A stretch of DNA of 64,000 bases from Przewalskia tangutica (GCA_029844215.1 CM056726.1:76437548-76501547), one strand, 5' to 3'; shown: positions 21,361 to 33,439, counted from the stretch's first letter. The notes: a model not told the origin generated them from the letters alone. Numbers and translations are program-made.

Positions 21361-22550
21361 TTGTCACATTACCGCGAGTCCCACTCCGGGGACCCAACAA
21401 ATGGTACCGGGCTGCTTGCGATCCCATACACAGCGGACGTGCCATACGGAGAGCCACGGTTCGGGTCTGTTCCCGTGGTAGAGGCTCGCCTCTTTATACG
21501 CTCGGCCCGAAGTCGATAACAGTACCAAGTATGTGAAATCAGAAAATACGTAAATGAAATCATAATAGTCTATAAAAGCAGGAGACAGGTATGATAACCA
21601 AACTACAGTACACACACGTAACAGTTATATCAATTCAGGGTCTCACGCCCACAACATCAATCCCGCCTGGAGTACCTTCTCACCGCCGGCGATGCATGAT
21701 ATGATAACAACAAGACAGCCATCCAAATGGGAGCATACCCGTGCGCTACGCATCGTGTCAGTATGTCCAAAGGGAACAAATAAGACAACATTCCAAATGG
21801 AAGCATACCAGTGCGCTACGCATCGTGTCAGTAGGTCCAAAGGGAAACAATAAGACAGCATTCCAAATGGAAGCATACCCGTGCGCTACGCATCGTGTCA
21901 GTATGTCCAAAGGGAAACAATAAGACAACAAGACGGTAATCAAAGTGGAAGCATACCCGCAGCGCGATCGTGTCGATGTCCAAAGCGATTAACAAAAGTA
22001 ACACTATCAACGAGAACGCACTGCGGAATTTTTCCGTCACAGCCGGTCACGTCCAAGTAAGTTCTCAACAAGTCAACCGACCCTCCATCGAGAGACGCGG
22101 TAGTATAGAAACACAATTCTTGCACAACAAAGGCTATCACAACAAGCATAGGCAAGTTTCACAACAACAAGCATAGGCAAGTTTCACAACAACAAGCATA
22201 GGCAAGTTTCACAACAACAAGCATAGGCAAGTTTCACAATAACAAGCATAGGCAAGTTTATACACAACTCGAAGTACTTTCATTTTATGCCCAAGTCCGG
22301 GTTTTAACCCTAAAGTACTACGTACGTTAAATTCCTTTTAAAGAGATCTATTCCTTTTATAAAAGTCACCCGATACCCGTAGTATAAAAAAATAGAGTGA
22401 CTTATATCTTTTAAGTAAACCAAAACAACTTCCATACTTTCCTTTTTAAAACCAGATTAAGGCAACACCATGCTTTCTTTTTTTTGACCAAAACACTTCT
22501 CTTTTTAAAGTCAAGTTACCACATTAAAACCAATGATAAAACCTTTCTTT
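21361..22550 (-). repeat. TE-7 5' LTR, partial and discordant
   Basis: From about 21520 to 22549 it matches 16855-17880 of the 3' LTR closely, including both tandem arrays (21715-21995 and 22138-22258). The first ~160 bp (21361-21520), next to the PBS, do not match the ~410 bp that end the 3' LTR. The remaining ~1.3 kb of LTR, with the promoter, is missing on the right. Confidence 0.8.
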
Positions 22551-24040
22551 AGTTACCGAGCCTAGGGGTTCGATTATTTGTTCCAATGTTAATAGAGCTT
22601 TAGATCCGAGAGGTTGCCGAGTTCTCCTTCGTCGAAGAGGTAAAGAGGCGACAATATGAGGATCCAGTTATGATATGATATCGAGATACGGCTCTCCAAG
22701 AAGAGAAGAGCCTGTTTGTGTAGCACCATATGGGGTGCCGTGTTATGAGAAAGTTTGTGTGTGCCCGATGCTGCAGGACTTGTCGGCAAGTTTTAGGGGG
22801 AGGCACGCGGTGCTTCTTGCTTTATTTTGTTCGGGGTCGACCAAGATGTATCATGGCCTCAGATGTATGTATGGGTAAGATGGCCTGAAGAGGGACGTAG
22901 CAGGGTTTGTTGCTTAGTGTCCGAATTAGTAGCAGGTCATGGTTGAACACCAGAAGCCCGGTGGGCTATTACAGGTGATTTAGACCCCGACTTAGACATG
23001 GGAGGTAATTAAAATGGATCTTGTCACAGGGTGGCATCGTACTCTGAGGAAGTGCGACTCCCTGGGGGTCATGGTAAATAGGCTGCCGAAACCAGCTGTG
23101 TTCTTCCGGTTAGGACCACTTACTCGGCTGAGGTTCGTGCTAGCTTTTTAGCAGGGGGATTGTGAGACTGCACAGGGTTCCTACGTTTATGATGTCAGAC
23201 AGATGAGCTCGATTACAGATAACTTCTGGAGGTTTTTCAGAAGGGTTTTAGGGACACAGGTGAGTCTCAGTGTTGCATTACACCCTCGGATCGACGGACA
23301 GGCAGAGCGTACTATCCAGGCACTTGAGGATAGGTTGCGGGCCTGTGTTCTTGATTTCAGAAATAGCCGGGAGGGTTAGTTGCCTCTTGTTGAGTTACGT
23401 ACGATAACAGATACCCTTCCAGTATTCAGATGGCCCTGTATGAGGCCTTGTATGTAAGAAAGTGTAGATCTCCGGTTGGATGTTCGACATAGGCGAGGTT
23501 CAGTTATTTGGTCCAGACTTGATTCAGCAGGCTGTGGATAAGGTGAAGCTTATCCAGGAGAGACTGTTAGCAGCTCAAAGTCGGCAGAAGTCATATGCGG
23601 ATAATCGGCGTCGGCATTTGGAGTTTCAGGTAGACGATTAGGTCTTCTTGAAGGTGTCACCCATGAAGGGTGTGATGAGATTCGGTAAGAAGGGGAAACT
23701 CAGCCCAAGGTACATTGGGCCCTACCAGATCGTTCGTAGAGTGGGCAAGGTTGCCTACGAGTTGGATCTGCCATCAGAGTTAGAGGCGGTACATCCGGTC
23801 TTCCATGTTTCTATGTTGAGGAAGTGTATCGGAGATCCAATGGAGTTTTCCCTACCCGGTGAGGTCAGTGTAGAGGGTTATCGTATGAGAGAGTCCCATA
23901 GCGATACTCGATCGCCCAGTCGAGCGGCTGCGGACCAAGGATGTAGCTTCCGTCAAAGTCCTGTGGAGGAATGAGAACCGGGAGGAGATGACTTGGGAAG
24001 CGGAGGAGGACATGCTGAGGGAGTATCCTCACTTATTCTC
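22551..24040 (+). pseudogene. pol: Decayed integrase and chromodomain (TE-6 pol, 3' part)
   Basis: Resumes TE-6 after TE-7 with the region between RNase H and integrase (ASLGVRL-like at 22555, then REVAEF). A stretch before this, present in TE-8 (ADALSRR to the QLASLG region), is missing. Integrase pieces: SSGSTKMYH-like zinc-finger region near 22837-22860, MDLVTGW near 23013, and RIDGQAERTIQALED at 23290-23335 with the catalytic Glu. The GPY module is open from 23648 (RYIGPYQIVRRVGKVAYEL); the chromodomain (about 23870-24040, VASVKVLW to YPHLFSI) is split by a frameshift. Stops include TAG just before 23648 (DD* for DDW). Not functional. Confidence 0.82.
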
Positions 24041-24190
24041 TATACTTTCAGGTAATCCATCTTCCCTTACTTGCCAAGTTTTATTTGAAGTGTTTCTTTT
24101 GCTTAATGCTACTATGTGGCCTTGTGTGACATTAGTGGTATGTCGGGGTGTTGAAAGGAAACTATGTTGCTAATTAAGTCACTCCGAAAG

Positions 24191-24225
24191 AACATTCGGG
24201 ACGAATGTTTCTAAGGGGGGAAGAA
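24191..24225 (+). promoter_or_regulatory. TE-6 terminal hairpin and polypurine tract
   Basis: AACATTCGGGACGAATGTT (24191-24209) then AAGGGGGGAAGAA (24213-24225). Confidence 0.9.
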
Positions 24226-26513
24226 TGTTACACCCCGTAAATTCAAATATAAGATAAGTCGGCAATCATGTGTCGAGCGGATTTTAAGTCTTATTTGGAG
24301 TGTGGTACCCCAATTGTTTTTTAGATGTATGGGGTGTTTAGCAAGCCTAGTATAAAGTTGGATGAGTCTAGTGTCCAACGCGACAAACCGCTCGTCGATA
24401 GGACATCGGAGCGGAGAGGTATGGGCGTTAGAAATTCTGTAAGCTGGCGCAGAGGAAGGATTTTCGTATCAGGCGTCTCAGCGCCGCGGCGCCGTCAGCA
24501 GGGCCGCGGCGCCACTAATCCTAAAAATCCTCAGAGGTTTCGGCATGGCGCCGATGCGGCATGGCGCGAGCGGAAAAATTTTCTGCGGGAATTGCTTAAA
24601 GCAGGATATTTTCGAAAAGGGCCTATGGGAGGGTGACAAGTGTCCCTCCCATCTTGTTGACCATGAAAAGAGCCCTATTTTAAGACCAAGTCTTGAAAGA
24701 CTTGGTCATTTCACCTTTGAACACCTAAAAACCCCTCTCCCCTTCTCTCTTGAGATTTGAGAAAAAACTAGCTTAGTGGGTGTTGTTGGAGCGGCGGTAA
24801 GAAGACAAAGTGCTGGTATGCTTGTGGGAAACTCACAAGGACGAGTTTGACGGGAATAGAAGTTGAAGAAAGAGAGCTTTAGTGGGCTAACCCAAAGGTA
24901 AGAGATTTCCTCTCCTCTTGGAAATTGATAGTAATCCTTGTTAAAGTTGATATTGGCCACGTGAACCATGTTTTAGATTGTTGTATAATAGGTTTTGATA
25001 GCCATTTGAAATGTGAAAAACAAAGGAAATCGATAGTTGTGACTGTAACATGTAAACAGACCTTACAAATGGATAAATTGTGGTGAGCCAATTGGGGCTG
25101 TTTAGTTATTCATTGTATTAGACTACCTTATATAAATTGTGTGAGCCAATTGGGGATGTTTGGTTATTGAATTCGGCCTCGAAAGAGGTGGCAAAGTAAG
25201 TAGAAACAAAGGAGGTGCTGTCCGATTTTCCGTAGAATTTAGCGACTTAACACTTATAATACTCTACATTGAAGTAAGGTGTTAATGGACGTATGGTGAA
25301 TATTATAGGTTGACATTCTACGGGCGGGACTTTGTACTTGGCAAATGGTTTGACCCGACGAGGTATGTAGAACTTTTCCTATCCTTTGAGCATGACTAGT
25401 TTCACGTATATAGTACGGTGAGCGTCTGAGACTTTGACATTCTTTACTTGTTTTATGAAATGCCAAGTCGGGTGAGTTAGGAGATTAACTCCCTTCTTTG
25501 AGAATATTAAAGATGTCTTAAGTCTTGTTAAAGATAAGGGACTTGAAGAATTTTAAAGTATGTGATACTTGTGACGTTTTAAAAACGTATAAGTCCCTTG
25601 GATAGGAAATTGTACTTGACTAAGGCATAAAGTGAATATAACGACTTTATGGGGAGTTGGTTATATTGACTTTATGGAAAGATAAATGACTTGATTTAAT
25701 GGAAGGCAATTCGATTTTAAGGCATCAATTGCCTAAGGTTTTATAAGACATGAGTCACTTGATTTAGAAGCCTAATTTTTATTTCTAAAAGTATTGTGAC
25801 TTGTCTTGAAAAGAAATTGTAACTTGATACTACGGTTATTAGTATCTTGGAAGTGTTATAATGAAATGAGTCATTTTAAAAGAATAGAAGTACGTAGTAC
25901 TTTGGGTTAAATTCCCGGATTTTTATAAAAGACATGGTAGTGCCTTAGGTAAACTAAAATGAGAGTGTATACGAACAAGAATAGTAAGAAGTTAGGGGAT
26001 TTCTTAACTTGCTTATATATTGTATGATAAGCGATAGAGCTTATGTTGTGTGTGATAGCGGTTGGGCTAGTGATATATTATTCGTTGCGGGGTCATTCCC
26101 CGGGATTGTGGCATTGCATATTTCCGTGGATTTGCTACCCACGATGCGAGGAATACCTCATGCGAGTCCGTAGGGCTTATGCGGGTGAAATAGTCCCATG
26201 CGGGCGGGTCCAGCCTATGCGAGGAATACCTCATGCGAGTCCGTAAGGGCTTATGCGGGTGAAATAGTCCCATGCGCGGAATACCTCACGTAGGTCCACT
26301 GGACCTATGCGGGTGAAATAGTCCCAGGAGTAGGATTCCAATCCTATTTTTCGTTGTAAGTATACACCTATTTTTACTCATTGTTAGTAAGGCCTTTAGT
26401 CGTAATTTTGTTATCATACATGTCTCCGGCTTTCTTTTAAACTTATGTTGTAATTACAGTACCTGCCAGTTTTGCATACTTAGTACATATTGTGTACTGA
26501 CCCCCTTCCTCGA
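24226..26513 (+). repeat. TE-6 3' LTR, first part
   Basis: Nearly identical to 11150-13440: in the first ~100 bp only two or three differences are seen. Contains the donor-like AAAG|GTAAGA near 24895-24904 and the tandem repeat 26140-26335. TE-8 interrupts it after CCCCCTTCCTCG; it continues at 46726. Confidence 0.92.
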
Positions 26514-26859
26514 AATTTCTTTATTACCAGTAATTACGGGACATGCCTTAAGAACGTAAGTAAGAACTCACAAATGATAAGGATTCGAGACTTGTAAAAA
26601 TTTATCGGAAATTATGAAATTGTCGGAAAAACTTTGTGTTGTGTCGAATGGGAGGGCGACACGTGTCACCCCCCCTTAGATGATGCCTTGGACGAAATTG
26701 CATGGCCATTTTGGTCATTTACCATAAGTCTTTTAAGGCTAAGACTTGCAACTTGTAGCATGAGTTTATTGACTAAAGTCAAAGGTCCCACCTTGTCTTG
26801 ATATTTAGCAAGACTACATCCAAACCAACCATGTGTTATTATCATAACCTCCAAGGTGC

Positions 26860-26867
26860 TATATATT
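26860..26867 (+). promoter_or_regulatory. Possible TATA box of TE-8 5' LTR
   Basis: TATATATT about 330 bp into the LTR; repeated at 44185-44192 in the 3' LTR. Weaker match than the TATAAATA of other families. Confidence 0.45.
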
Positions 26868-28619
26868 ACTACTAGTAGTGCTAGAGAGAGCCAACACTTA
26901 GAAAAATTGCACAAATTGAAGAACTTAGGCAAGGTGCTCTCGGGTTCATCAATAAAAAAGAAAATCTTTGTTTGTGATCCATTTAGTTCCCACTTTAAAC
27001 CAAGGTTCCTAGGTGTATTGTAAACACATCTCAATAGAAAAATCTTGGAAAAGATTGTTTACGGGTTAGTCATAACGAAAACCTAAAGTCTTTCTAGGTT
27101 TTATTTGAAGACTTGAAGGATAATTGTTGGTGTTGTTCTAAGGGTCTCAACAAGCGGATTGAAGTGTCTTGGAGAGGCTATAAACTACTAAGGAGCGACT
27201 TCGGATTGGAGTTGGTTTAAGAATCATTGAGGTATAATCTTGTTCTTTGAAAGTATTACAAGATTATTCATTTTTATTGTTAGCTTTGTATGTTGCAAGC
27301 ATGAAATTGTTATATTGAAGTTATAAAGATTATGGATTGATTATAGCCTTGAAATCCGAAATGTAATGTAATCCATTACTAAGTTGAATTACAATTTAAT
27401 CGTTGTTAGAACCGTCGCATGTCATTGACTTAAGGATTATGGTTATTATAATCAAATGCGACTTGATATCTTGTTATGCTACAAATTTGGGTTGAAATAT
27501 AATAGTGAGCCCATTGGGGAAATTTTAGTTAGTCATTTGTATTGGACTACCTGCTATATTGATTGTGAGCCAATTGGGGCTGTTTAGTTAGTCATTGGCA
27601 TTGGATTATCTTCTATATTGTTGTGAGCCAATTGGGGCTGTTTGGTTATTATATTTCGACCTTGGAAAAGGTGGCAAAGTAAGTAAAAACAAAGGAGGTG
27701 CTGTCCGATTTTCCGTAGAAATTAGAGACTTAACACTTATAATATTCTACGTTTGAAGTAGGGCTTTAATAGACGTATTGTGAATATTATAGGTTGACAT
27801 AGTACGGGCGGGACTTCGTACTTGGCAAAGTGGTTTGACAAACAAGGTATGTAGAACTTTTCCTATCTTTGAGCATGACTAGTTTCACGTATATAGTATG
27901 GTAGACGTACAAGACTTTGACATTCTTTACTTGTTTTATGAAATGCCAAGTCGGGTGAGTTAGGAGATTAACTCACTTCTTTGATAATATTAAAGATGTC
28001 TTAAGTCTTGTTAAAGATAAGGGACTTGAAGAATTTTAAAGTATGTAATACTTGGGTCGTTTTAAAAACGTATAATTCCCTTGGATAGGCAATTATGCGG
28101 GACTAAGGTATAAAGTGAATATAACGACTTTATGGGGAGTTGGTTATATTGACTTTATGGAAAGATAAATGACTTGATTTAATGGAAGGCAATTCGATTT
28201 TTAAGGCATCAATTGCCTAAGGTTTTATAAGACACGAGTCACTTGATTTAGAAGCCATATTTTATTTCTAAAAGTATTGTGACTTGTCTTGAAAAGAAAT
28301 TGTCACTTGATACTACGGCTAGTAGTATCTTGGAAGTTTTATAATGAAATGAGTCATTTTAAGAGAATAGAAGTCGTAGTACTTTGGGGTTAAATTCGGA
28401 TTTTCATAAAAGACATGATAGTGCCTTAGGTAAACTAAAATGAGTGTATATGAATAAGAATAGTAAGAAGTTAGGGGATTTCTTAACTTGCTTATATATT
28501 GCATGATAAGCCGATAGAGCTTATGTTATGTGTGATAGCCGGATTTGGGCTAATGATATATTATTCGTTGCGGGGTCATTCCCCGGGATTGTGGCATTGT
28601 ATATTTATGTGGATTTGCT

Positions 28620-28805
28620 AACCACGATGCGAGGAATACCTCATGCGAGTCCGTAAGGGCTTATGCGGGTGAAATAGTCCCGTGCGGTAGGTCCGACCTA
28701 TGCGAGGAATACCTCATGCGAGTCGTAAGGGCTTATGCGGGTGAAATAGTCCCATGCGAGGAATACCTCACGCAGGTCCACTGGACCTATGCGGGTGAAA
28801 TAGTC
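28620..28805 (+). repeat. ATGCGAGG-type tandem repeat in TE-8 5' LTR
   Basis: Three irregular units with GAGGAATACCTC and GGGTGAAATAGTCCC; pair copy at 45960-46145. Confidence 0.8.
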
Positions 28806-29388
28806 CCAGGAGTAGGATTCCAATCCTATTTTTCGTTGTAAGTATACACCTATTTATACTCTCATTGTTAGTAAGGCACTGAGTACTGTAATTTTGTTAG
28901 CATACATGTCTCCGACTTTCTTTTAAACTTGTTGTAATTACAGTACTTTCCAGTTTTTCATACTTAGTACATATTGTGTCGACCCCTTCCTCGAAGTGCG
29001 TTCAATCCGCGAGAAAGGGTAGCGAGTTGCGGATCCACATTCTTAGGACCACCTATCCGACGTCGGAAGCTCCATTCTCTGGAGGCTTGTCTTTCTTTTG
29101 GTACAGTATTTCCCTGATGTTGTAGATTATGTACATTCAGGGGTATGGCGGGGCCCTATCCATACGGTTATTATTCTAGAGTGCGTATTCACATATGTGG
29201 TTGAACGTAAGCGAGTTGTAAGTTGTACTTTTGACTTTGTTTATATTATGGAAGCGGCTTTGATCGGCTAGCTGTGTTGTTATTGTTTACACGTGTCTTT
29301 ATGTTGTGTATGTTCATTGCTATTCTCGACGTATACGAGCAGGTGCCCGGGTAGGGCACGATCGCGGCGAGTCGGGTCGTGACAAAAG

Positions 29389-29400
29389 TGGTATCGAGCG
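29389..29400 (+). other. Primer binding site, TE-8 (altered)
   Basis: Reads TGGTATCGAGCG where TE-5 and TE-6 have TGGTATCAGAGC. The change is of the CAG-to-CG kind seen throughout and may be a consensus error. Confidence 0.75.
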
Positions 29401-29585
29401 ATTAGTCCTCGGAAAGTGTCTACAGCCGTGTCTAGTAAGTCTTGATTATCGGTGTGTTGTGCACCACATCTATAATCGTGAGGCTACAGACATTTAGGAT
29501 TGGTTTCCATTCTTCTCTCTCGAGATCGTGCGATGAGAGTTGTCTTATTAGGTTGAATCCTCTCGACCTCTTCTTATGAAACGGC
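29401..29585 (+). other. TE-8 leader between PBS and gag
   Basis: Same leader as the other elements (GTGTGTTGTGCACCACAT near 29450). Ends in a pyrimidine-rich stretch (CCTCTCGACCTCTTCTT) before the gag start region. Confidence 0.6.
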
Positions 29586-30850
29586 TATTCCTCGCGGAAA
29601 GCTACGGGGGCCCGAAGGGCAAAGGCGACGAGGCTGCTAGCGGTACTCGAGAGGGTTACGGGCTCGAGCGCGACTATGCACGAGGTAGTAGTAAGCGGTC
29701 GGCGAGTTCAGCCACGCTGCGATTTTAGAAGGCCGGCGGCGGTAGCTCGAGGTTCGTACGAGCCTCAGTTCCCGGCCCGGTGCGAGTATAGAGACTACGG
29801 GGCGGATTCGGTTATTGACCGGTATAGTAGCGGGCGGACAAGCGGGAAGCGAGCGGCCAGGGCGGCGGTTTGCGGATTAGGGATTTTGCGGGATGTCATC
29901 CACATGAGTTTTATGGTTCGAGTGCGATGAGGATCCGCGGGAGTTCGTTCGACAGCTACGGACCATGCAGTCCTTAGGGCTTGAGAGACAGTGCATTACA
30001 CTAGCCTCTTAGGTTGCGCGATATTGCGTTGAACTGGTTTGAGTCGTGGTTGCTTTCGAGAGGTGATGATGCTCTTCCGGTGTTTGGGAGGAGTTCTGAG
30101 AGGCCTTTATGGATCACTTTTACCTCAGAGATGAGAGAGCCGGGTAGAGATTTTTGACCTTGCGGCAGAACGGGAGGACTTTTAGGGAGTACAACCTGGA
30201 GTTTGACTCCTTGGCCAGGCATGCTCACACTATTGTAGCTAGCATGGCGGGTAGAGTTCATCGTTATGTGATGGGGCTAGACCGTCATATGATTACAGCA
30301 TGTTTGGGGGTGGCTCTTGGCCGGTATGGACATTGCTAGGATGCAGCCTATGCTCGAGGATAGAGGATAGAGAAAGGAGGACCCAGTTGTGCGAGCCGGC
30401 CCAGAGGCGGGACATCGTGGTCTCGGGGCGATTATCGAGGCGGACAACCTCGGCGGCAGACTAGGTCCACTTTCCGGCCAGCCGCGAGTGCTCGTCACGG
30501 TTTTACGGCGGGAGGTCCGATCAGCGGTCGATCGGGAGGCGGTCGGGCTCCGAGTCTTGAGGGTTTCGAGGCGAGAGATCCTCGCCGATCGAGACCACCA
30601 CGGCTCGGTGTGCTCGATGCGGCGAATCTCACAGCGAATGTCGTGTTCTGCGGGAGGTTGTTACTCTTGTGGCCAGCTGGGCCATTTGAAGAGAGATTGT
30701 TCGTCTAGAGGCAGCATGGGTGGTACAACACACGGCCAGCGGGATCGATTCTTTGGGTCTTCTTCTCCTTTTTGTGGTTATGCGCCCGGGAGGCGGTACT
30801 GCGGACGAGGCGGGCGCGGTAGAGGCGTGGTGGTGGTTCGATTCTAGCGG
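29586..30850 (+). pseudogene. gag: Gag, frameshifted (TE-8)
   Basis: Structural Gag polyprotein. The start codon is damaged: ATTCCTCGCGGAAAGC where TE-5 has ATGCCTCCACGTAAGG. Pieces: TFREYNLEFDSLARHAH and VHRYVMGLDRHMITACLGVA (30178-30315, the capsid core end), a basic linker, a first knuckle-like CARCGESHSEC (about 30606-30645), and an intact CCHC zinc knuckle CYSCGQLGHLKRDC at about 30658-30699. Several frame changes break it. Gag would assemble the virus-like particle in the cytoplasm and bind element RNA through the knuckles. Confidence 0.8.
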
Positions 30851-32149
30851 TCCCGAACCGCATATATTCTCTAACCCGGCCGCCAGATCGGGAGGCTTCC
30901 ACGGCGTCGTTCTGGTACATTCGATTTCAGGCTGTGATGTTTATGCATTGATAGATCCAGGTTCTACCTTGTCCTACGTGTCCCCTCTTATTGCGGGTAG
31001 AATCGGGATAGAGGTGTCGATAGAGCCGTTTGAGGTAGCTATGCGATGGGTGATTCGGTGTTAGGCGGCGGGTGTATAGAGGTTGTCGGTATTTATTCTG
31101 ATCGTCGGACCGCTTGCGGACTTGATAGAGTGGAGATGGCGATTTTGATGTCATTATGGGTATGGACTGGTTGGCTTCTTGTTATGCCAACGTTGACTGT
31201 AGAGACAGGTTGGTTCGGTTCCAGTTTCCTGGCGAGCCAGTTATCGAGTGGAGGGTCAACACAGCGTCGCCGAGAGGTAGGTTTATTTCTTACCTCAAGG
31301 CTAGGAAGATGGTGCAGAAAGGGTACATCTATTATCTGGTGCGGGTGTTTGATACGAGGTGAGTGCCGTTCTTGATCGATGCCGGTGGTTAGGGAGTTTC
31401 CAGAAGTGTTCCCAGATGATCTTTCGGGTATCCCTCCTGAGAGGGAGATCGAGTTTTGTATTGACACGTTGCGGACACTCGACTATTTCCATTCCGCCAT
31501 ACGAGGATGGCACTGCGGAGTTGAGGAGGCGAAGGACCGGTGAAAGATTTCTTTGGAGAAAGGCTTTATCGGGCCTAGTGTATCTCCACAGGAGCGCCGG
31601 TGTTGTTTGTGAAGAAAGAAGGATGAGGCAGCTGCGTATGTGTGTTGACTACAGCGGTGAATAAGGTAACCATTAAGAATAGGTACCCTCCCGTGATTGA
31701 TGATTTGTTTGACCGGATTGCGAGTGCGAGGTGTTTCTCAAAGATAGACTGCGGTGCAGTTATCATCGAGTTCGAGTTCGAGGCGAGATATCCCAAAGGC
31801 GCATTCGTGACTCGGTATGGGCACTATGAGTTGAGGTTATGTCTTTCGGTTTGACCAAGCGCTCAGCGGTATTTATGGATTTGATGAGCGGGTGTTCAAG
31901 TCATTCTTGGATACATTTGTGATTGTATTCATTGATGACATCTGGTTGGTCAGCGGACGAGCGAGGCATGCAGATCACTTGAGGAAGGTACTTGGGATTC
32001 TCGGGCCGCGATTGTCGCCAAGTTCTCAGTGTGAGTTTTGGTTGGCCTCAGTGGCATTCTGAGGGCATATTATTGGGTGATGGTGTTCGGGTAGATACGG
32101 CAAAGGTGAGGCAGTCAAGTCTTGGCCGAGACCTACTACTCCGACCGAG
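30851..32149 (+). pseudogene. pol: Protease and reverse transcriptase, frameshifted (TE-8)
   Basis: Aspartic protease: VYALIDPGSTLSYVSP at about 30938-30985 includes the catalytic Asp (D-P-G-S-T). The segment MGMDWLASCYANVDCRDR (31156-31210) and FISYLKARKMVQKGYIYYLV (31278-31340) lead into RT. Near 31395-31500 EFPEVFPDDLSGIPPEREIEF and ISIPPYEDGTAEL mark the RT start. The RT catalytic box is reduced to VFIDD at 31927-31941, followed by a frameshift (intact TE-5 copy: VFIDDILVYSRS). Numerous one- and two-base indels. Not translatable as one protein as given. Confidence 0.8.
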
Positions 32150-32860
32150 GTGCGCAGTTTCTTAGGACTGGCAGGTTATTATCGCAGGTTTGTGGAGCAG
32201 TTTGCTTCGATTTCAGCACCGTTGACTAGGCTGACTCAGAAGGCAGCCAAGTTCCAGTGGACAGAGGCTTGCGAGAAGGGTTTCCAGTTGCTGAAGGAAA
32301 GGTTGACTACAGCTCCAGTTCTTACTCTTCCTGAGGGGTTAGACGGGTACGTGATCTATTGTGATGCCTCGGGTATCGGGCTAGGGTGTGTTTTGATGCA
32401 GCACGGCAAGGTTATAGCCTATGCTTCCCGGCAGTTACGGAAGCATGAGAGGAATTACCCTACCCATGACTTAGAGTTGGCCGCAGTTATTCATGCCTTG
32501 AAGATTTGGAGACATTATTTGTACGGGGTTCATGTGGATATTTATACAGACCACAAGAGCCTCCAGTATATCTTCAGGCAGAGGGAGCTGAACTTGAGAC
32601 AGAGACGGTGGTTAGAGTTGCTGAAAGATTATGATGTTGATATTCTATACCATCCGGGGAAGGCCAACGTAGTTGCTGATGCCTTGAGTCGTAGATCGAT
32701 GGGGAGCCTATCAGTGCGACGAGAAAGCGAGGACATGGTCCGTCAGATCCACCAGTTAGCGAGCCTTGGGGTTCGATTAATCGATACCGACGATAGTGGA
32801 GTACGGGTTCGTGAGGTTGCCGAGTCTTTCATCGTTGATGAGGTGAAGAGGCGACAGTTT
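32150..32860 (+). CDS. pol: RT connection and RNase H domain, open segment of pol (TE-8)
   Basis: 237 codons of uninterrupted Pol, the longest intact RNase H in the window. It starts inside RT (VRSFLGLAGYYRRFVEQ; GTG at 32150 is an internal codon, not a start). RNase H catalytic residues: Asp in YCDASG (residue 72), Glu in HDLELAAV (109), Asp in YTDHKS (134) and Asp in NVVADALSRR (177). This domain removes the RNA strand during reverse transcription. It runs on into the link toward integrase (VREVAES). TE-9 interrupts it at 32861; the frame continues 40 codons into LTR DNA, which is meaningless. The rest of pol is at 42316. Confidence 0.92.
32856..32860 (+). other. Target site duplication of TE-9, left copy
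   Basis: AGTTT, matched at 42316-42320. Removing TE-9 and one copy restores a continuous pol reading. Confidence 0.95.
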
Positions 32861-33439
32861 TGTAACGACCCGTTCCGGGGCCCGTTACTGGTGCCTTACC
32901 CCGGGCACCCTAGTGATACATACATCAGAGAAAATCAGCGGAACATAAAACATGAGTCATTGAACAAAAGATATAATAAATAAGCAGCCAACCAGCGATT
33001 TGCCTTGGTATATACATAAAACACGAGCAGTTTAATCCTTTTACAACCACGCCACAACATTACTACGGACCTCTAAGATATACTGATGACTATGACGGGG
33101 CGGGGCCGCCATACCACGAATGTACAAGAACCTACAACTCGAGGAACACTGCAAAAGATAAGCCTCGGAGAAGCGGAGCTTCAATCTGTTGAACCGTGAT
33201 CCTATGGCGAGGATCCACGGCCGATGTACCTACTGCGGCATGAGCGGCCCAAGGAGAGTCGAAGACAACAGTACCAAGTATGTGAAATCAGCAATCACGT
33301 AAATGAAATCATACTAGTCTATATAAGCGGGAGACATGTATGATACCAAACTACGATTCAACATAAAGCGATCATCACTCCAATATAACTATGGGTCTCA
33401 CGCCCACAACATCAATCGAGTTCGCATTATGGCGCGTAC

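Larger units (their letters stand above)
16440..22550 (-). mobile_element. TE-7: gag-only Tekay derivative with damaged 5' end
   Basis: Reverse orientation. 3' LTR 16440-19178, 3' spacer, gag about 20000-21156, PBS 21347-21358, and a partial 5' LTR to about 22550. No pol. Between PBS and 3' LTR only about 2.2 kb. The right-hand (outer 5') end lacks the TGTTATACCCC terminus and passes directly into TE-6 pol, so no target duplication can be read. Same family plan as TE-9 and TE-10, with a shorter LTR. Confidence 0.87.
26514..29384 (+). repeat. TE-8 5' LTR
   Basis: Matches the 3' LTR from 26530 onward. The first ~16 bases (AAATTTCTTTATTACCA) replace the expected TGTTACACCCC terminus. Holds a palindrome-like GGGCGACACGTGTCACCC (about 26654-26671), TATATATT at 26860-26867, donor-like GAG|GTATAA near 27229, AAGGTATGTAG near 27845, and tandem repeat 28620-28805. 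Ends GGGTCGTGACA. Confidence 0.88.

Noticed and set aside
26666..27034. 122-codon minus-strand open frame in the TE-8 LTR
   Set aside because: Lies in LTR promoter and leader DNA, is shortened in the pair copy (44138-44407) and shows no known domain.
32861..32983. 40-codon extension of the TE-8 RNase H frame
   Set aside because: It reads into the TE-9 LTR after the AGTTT duplication, so it is a chance read-through of inserted DNA.
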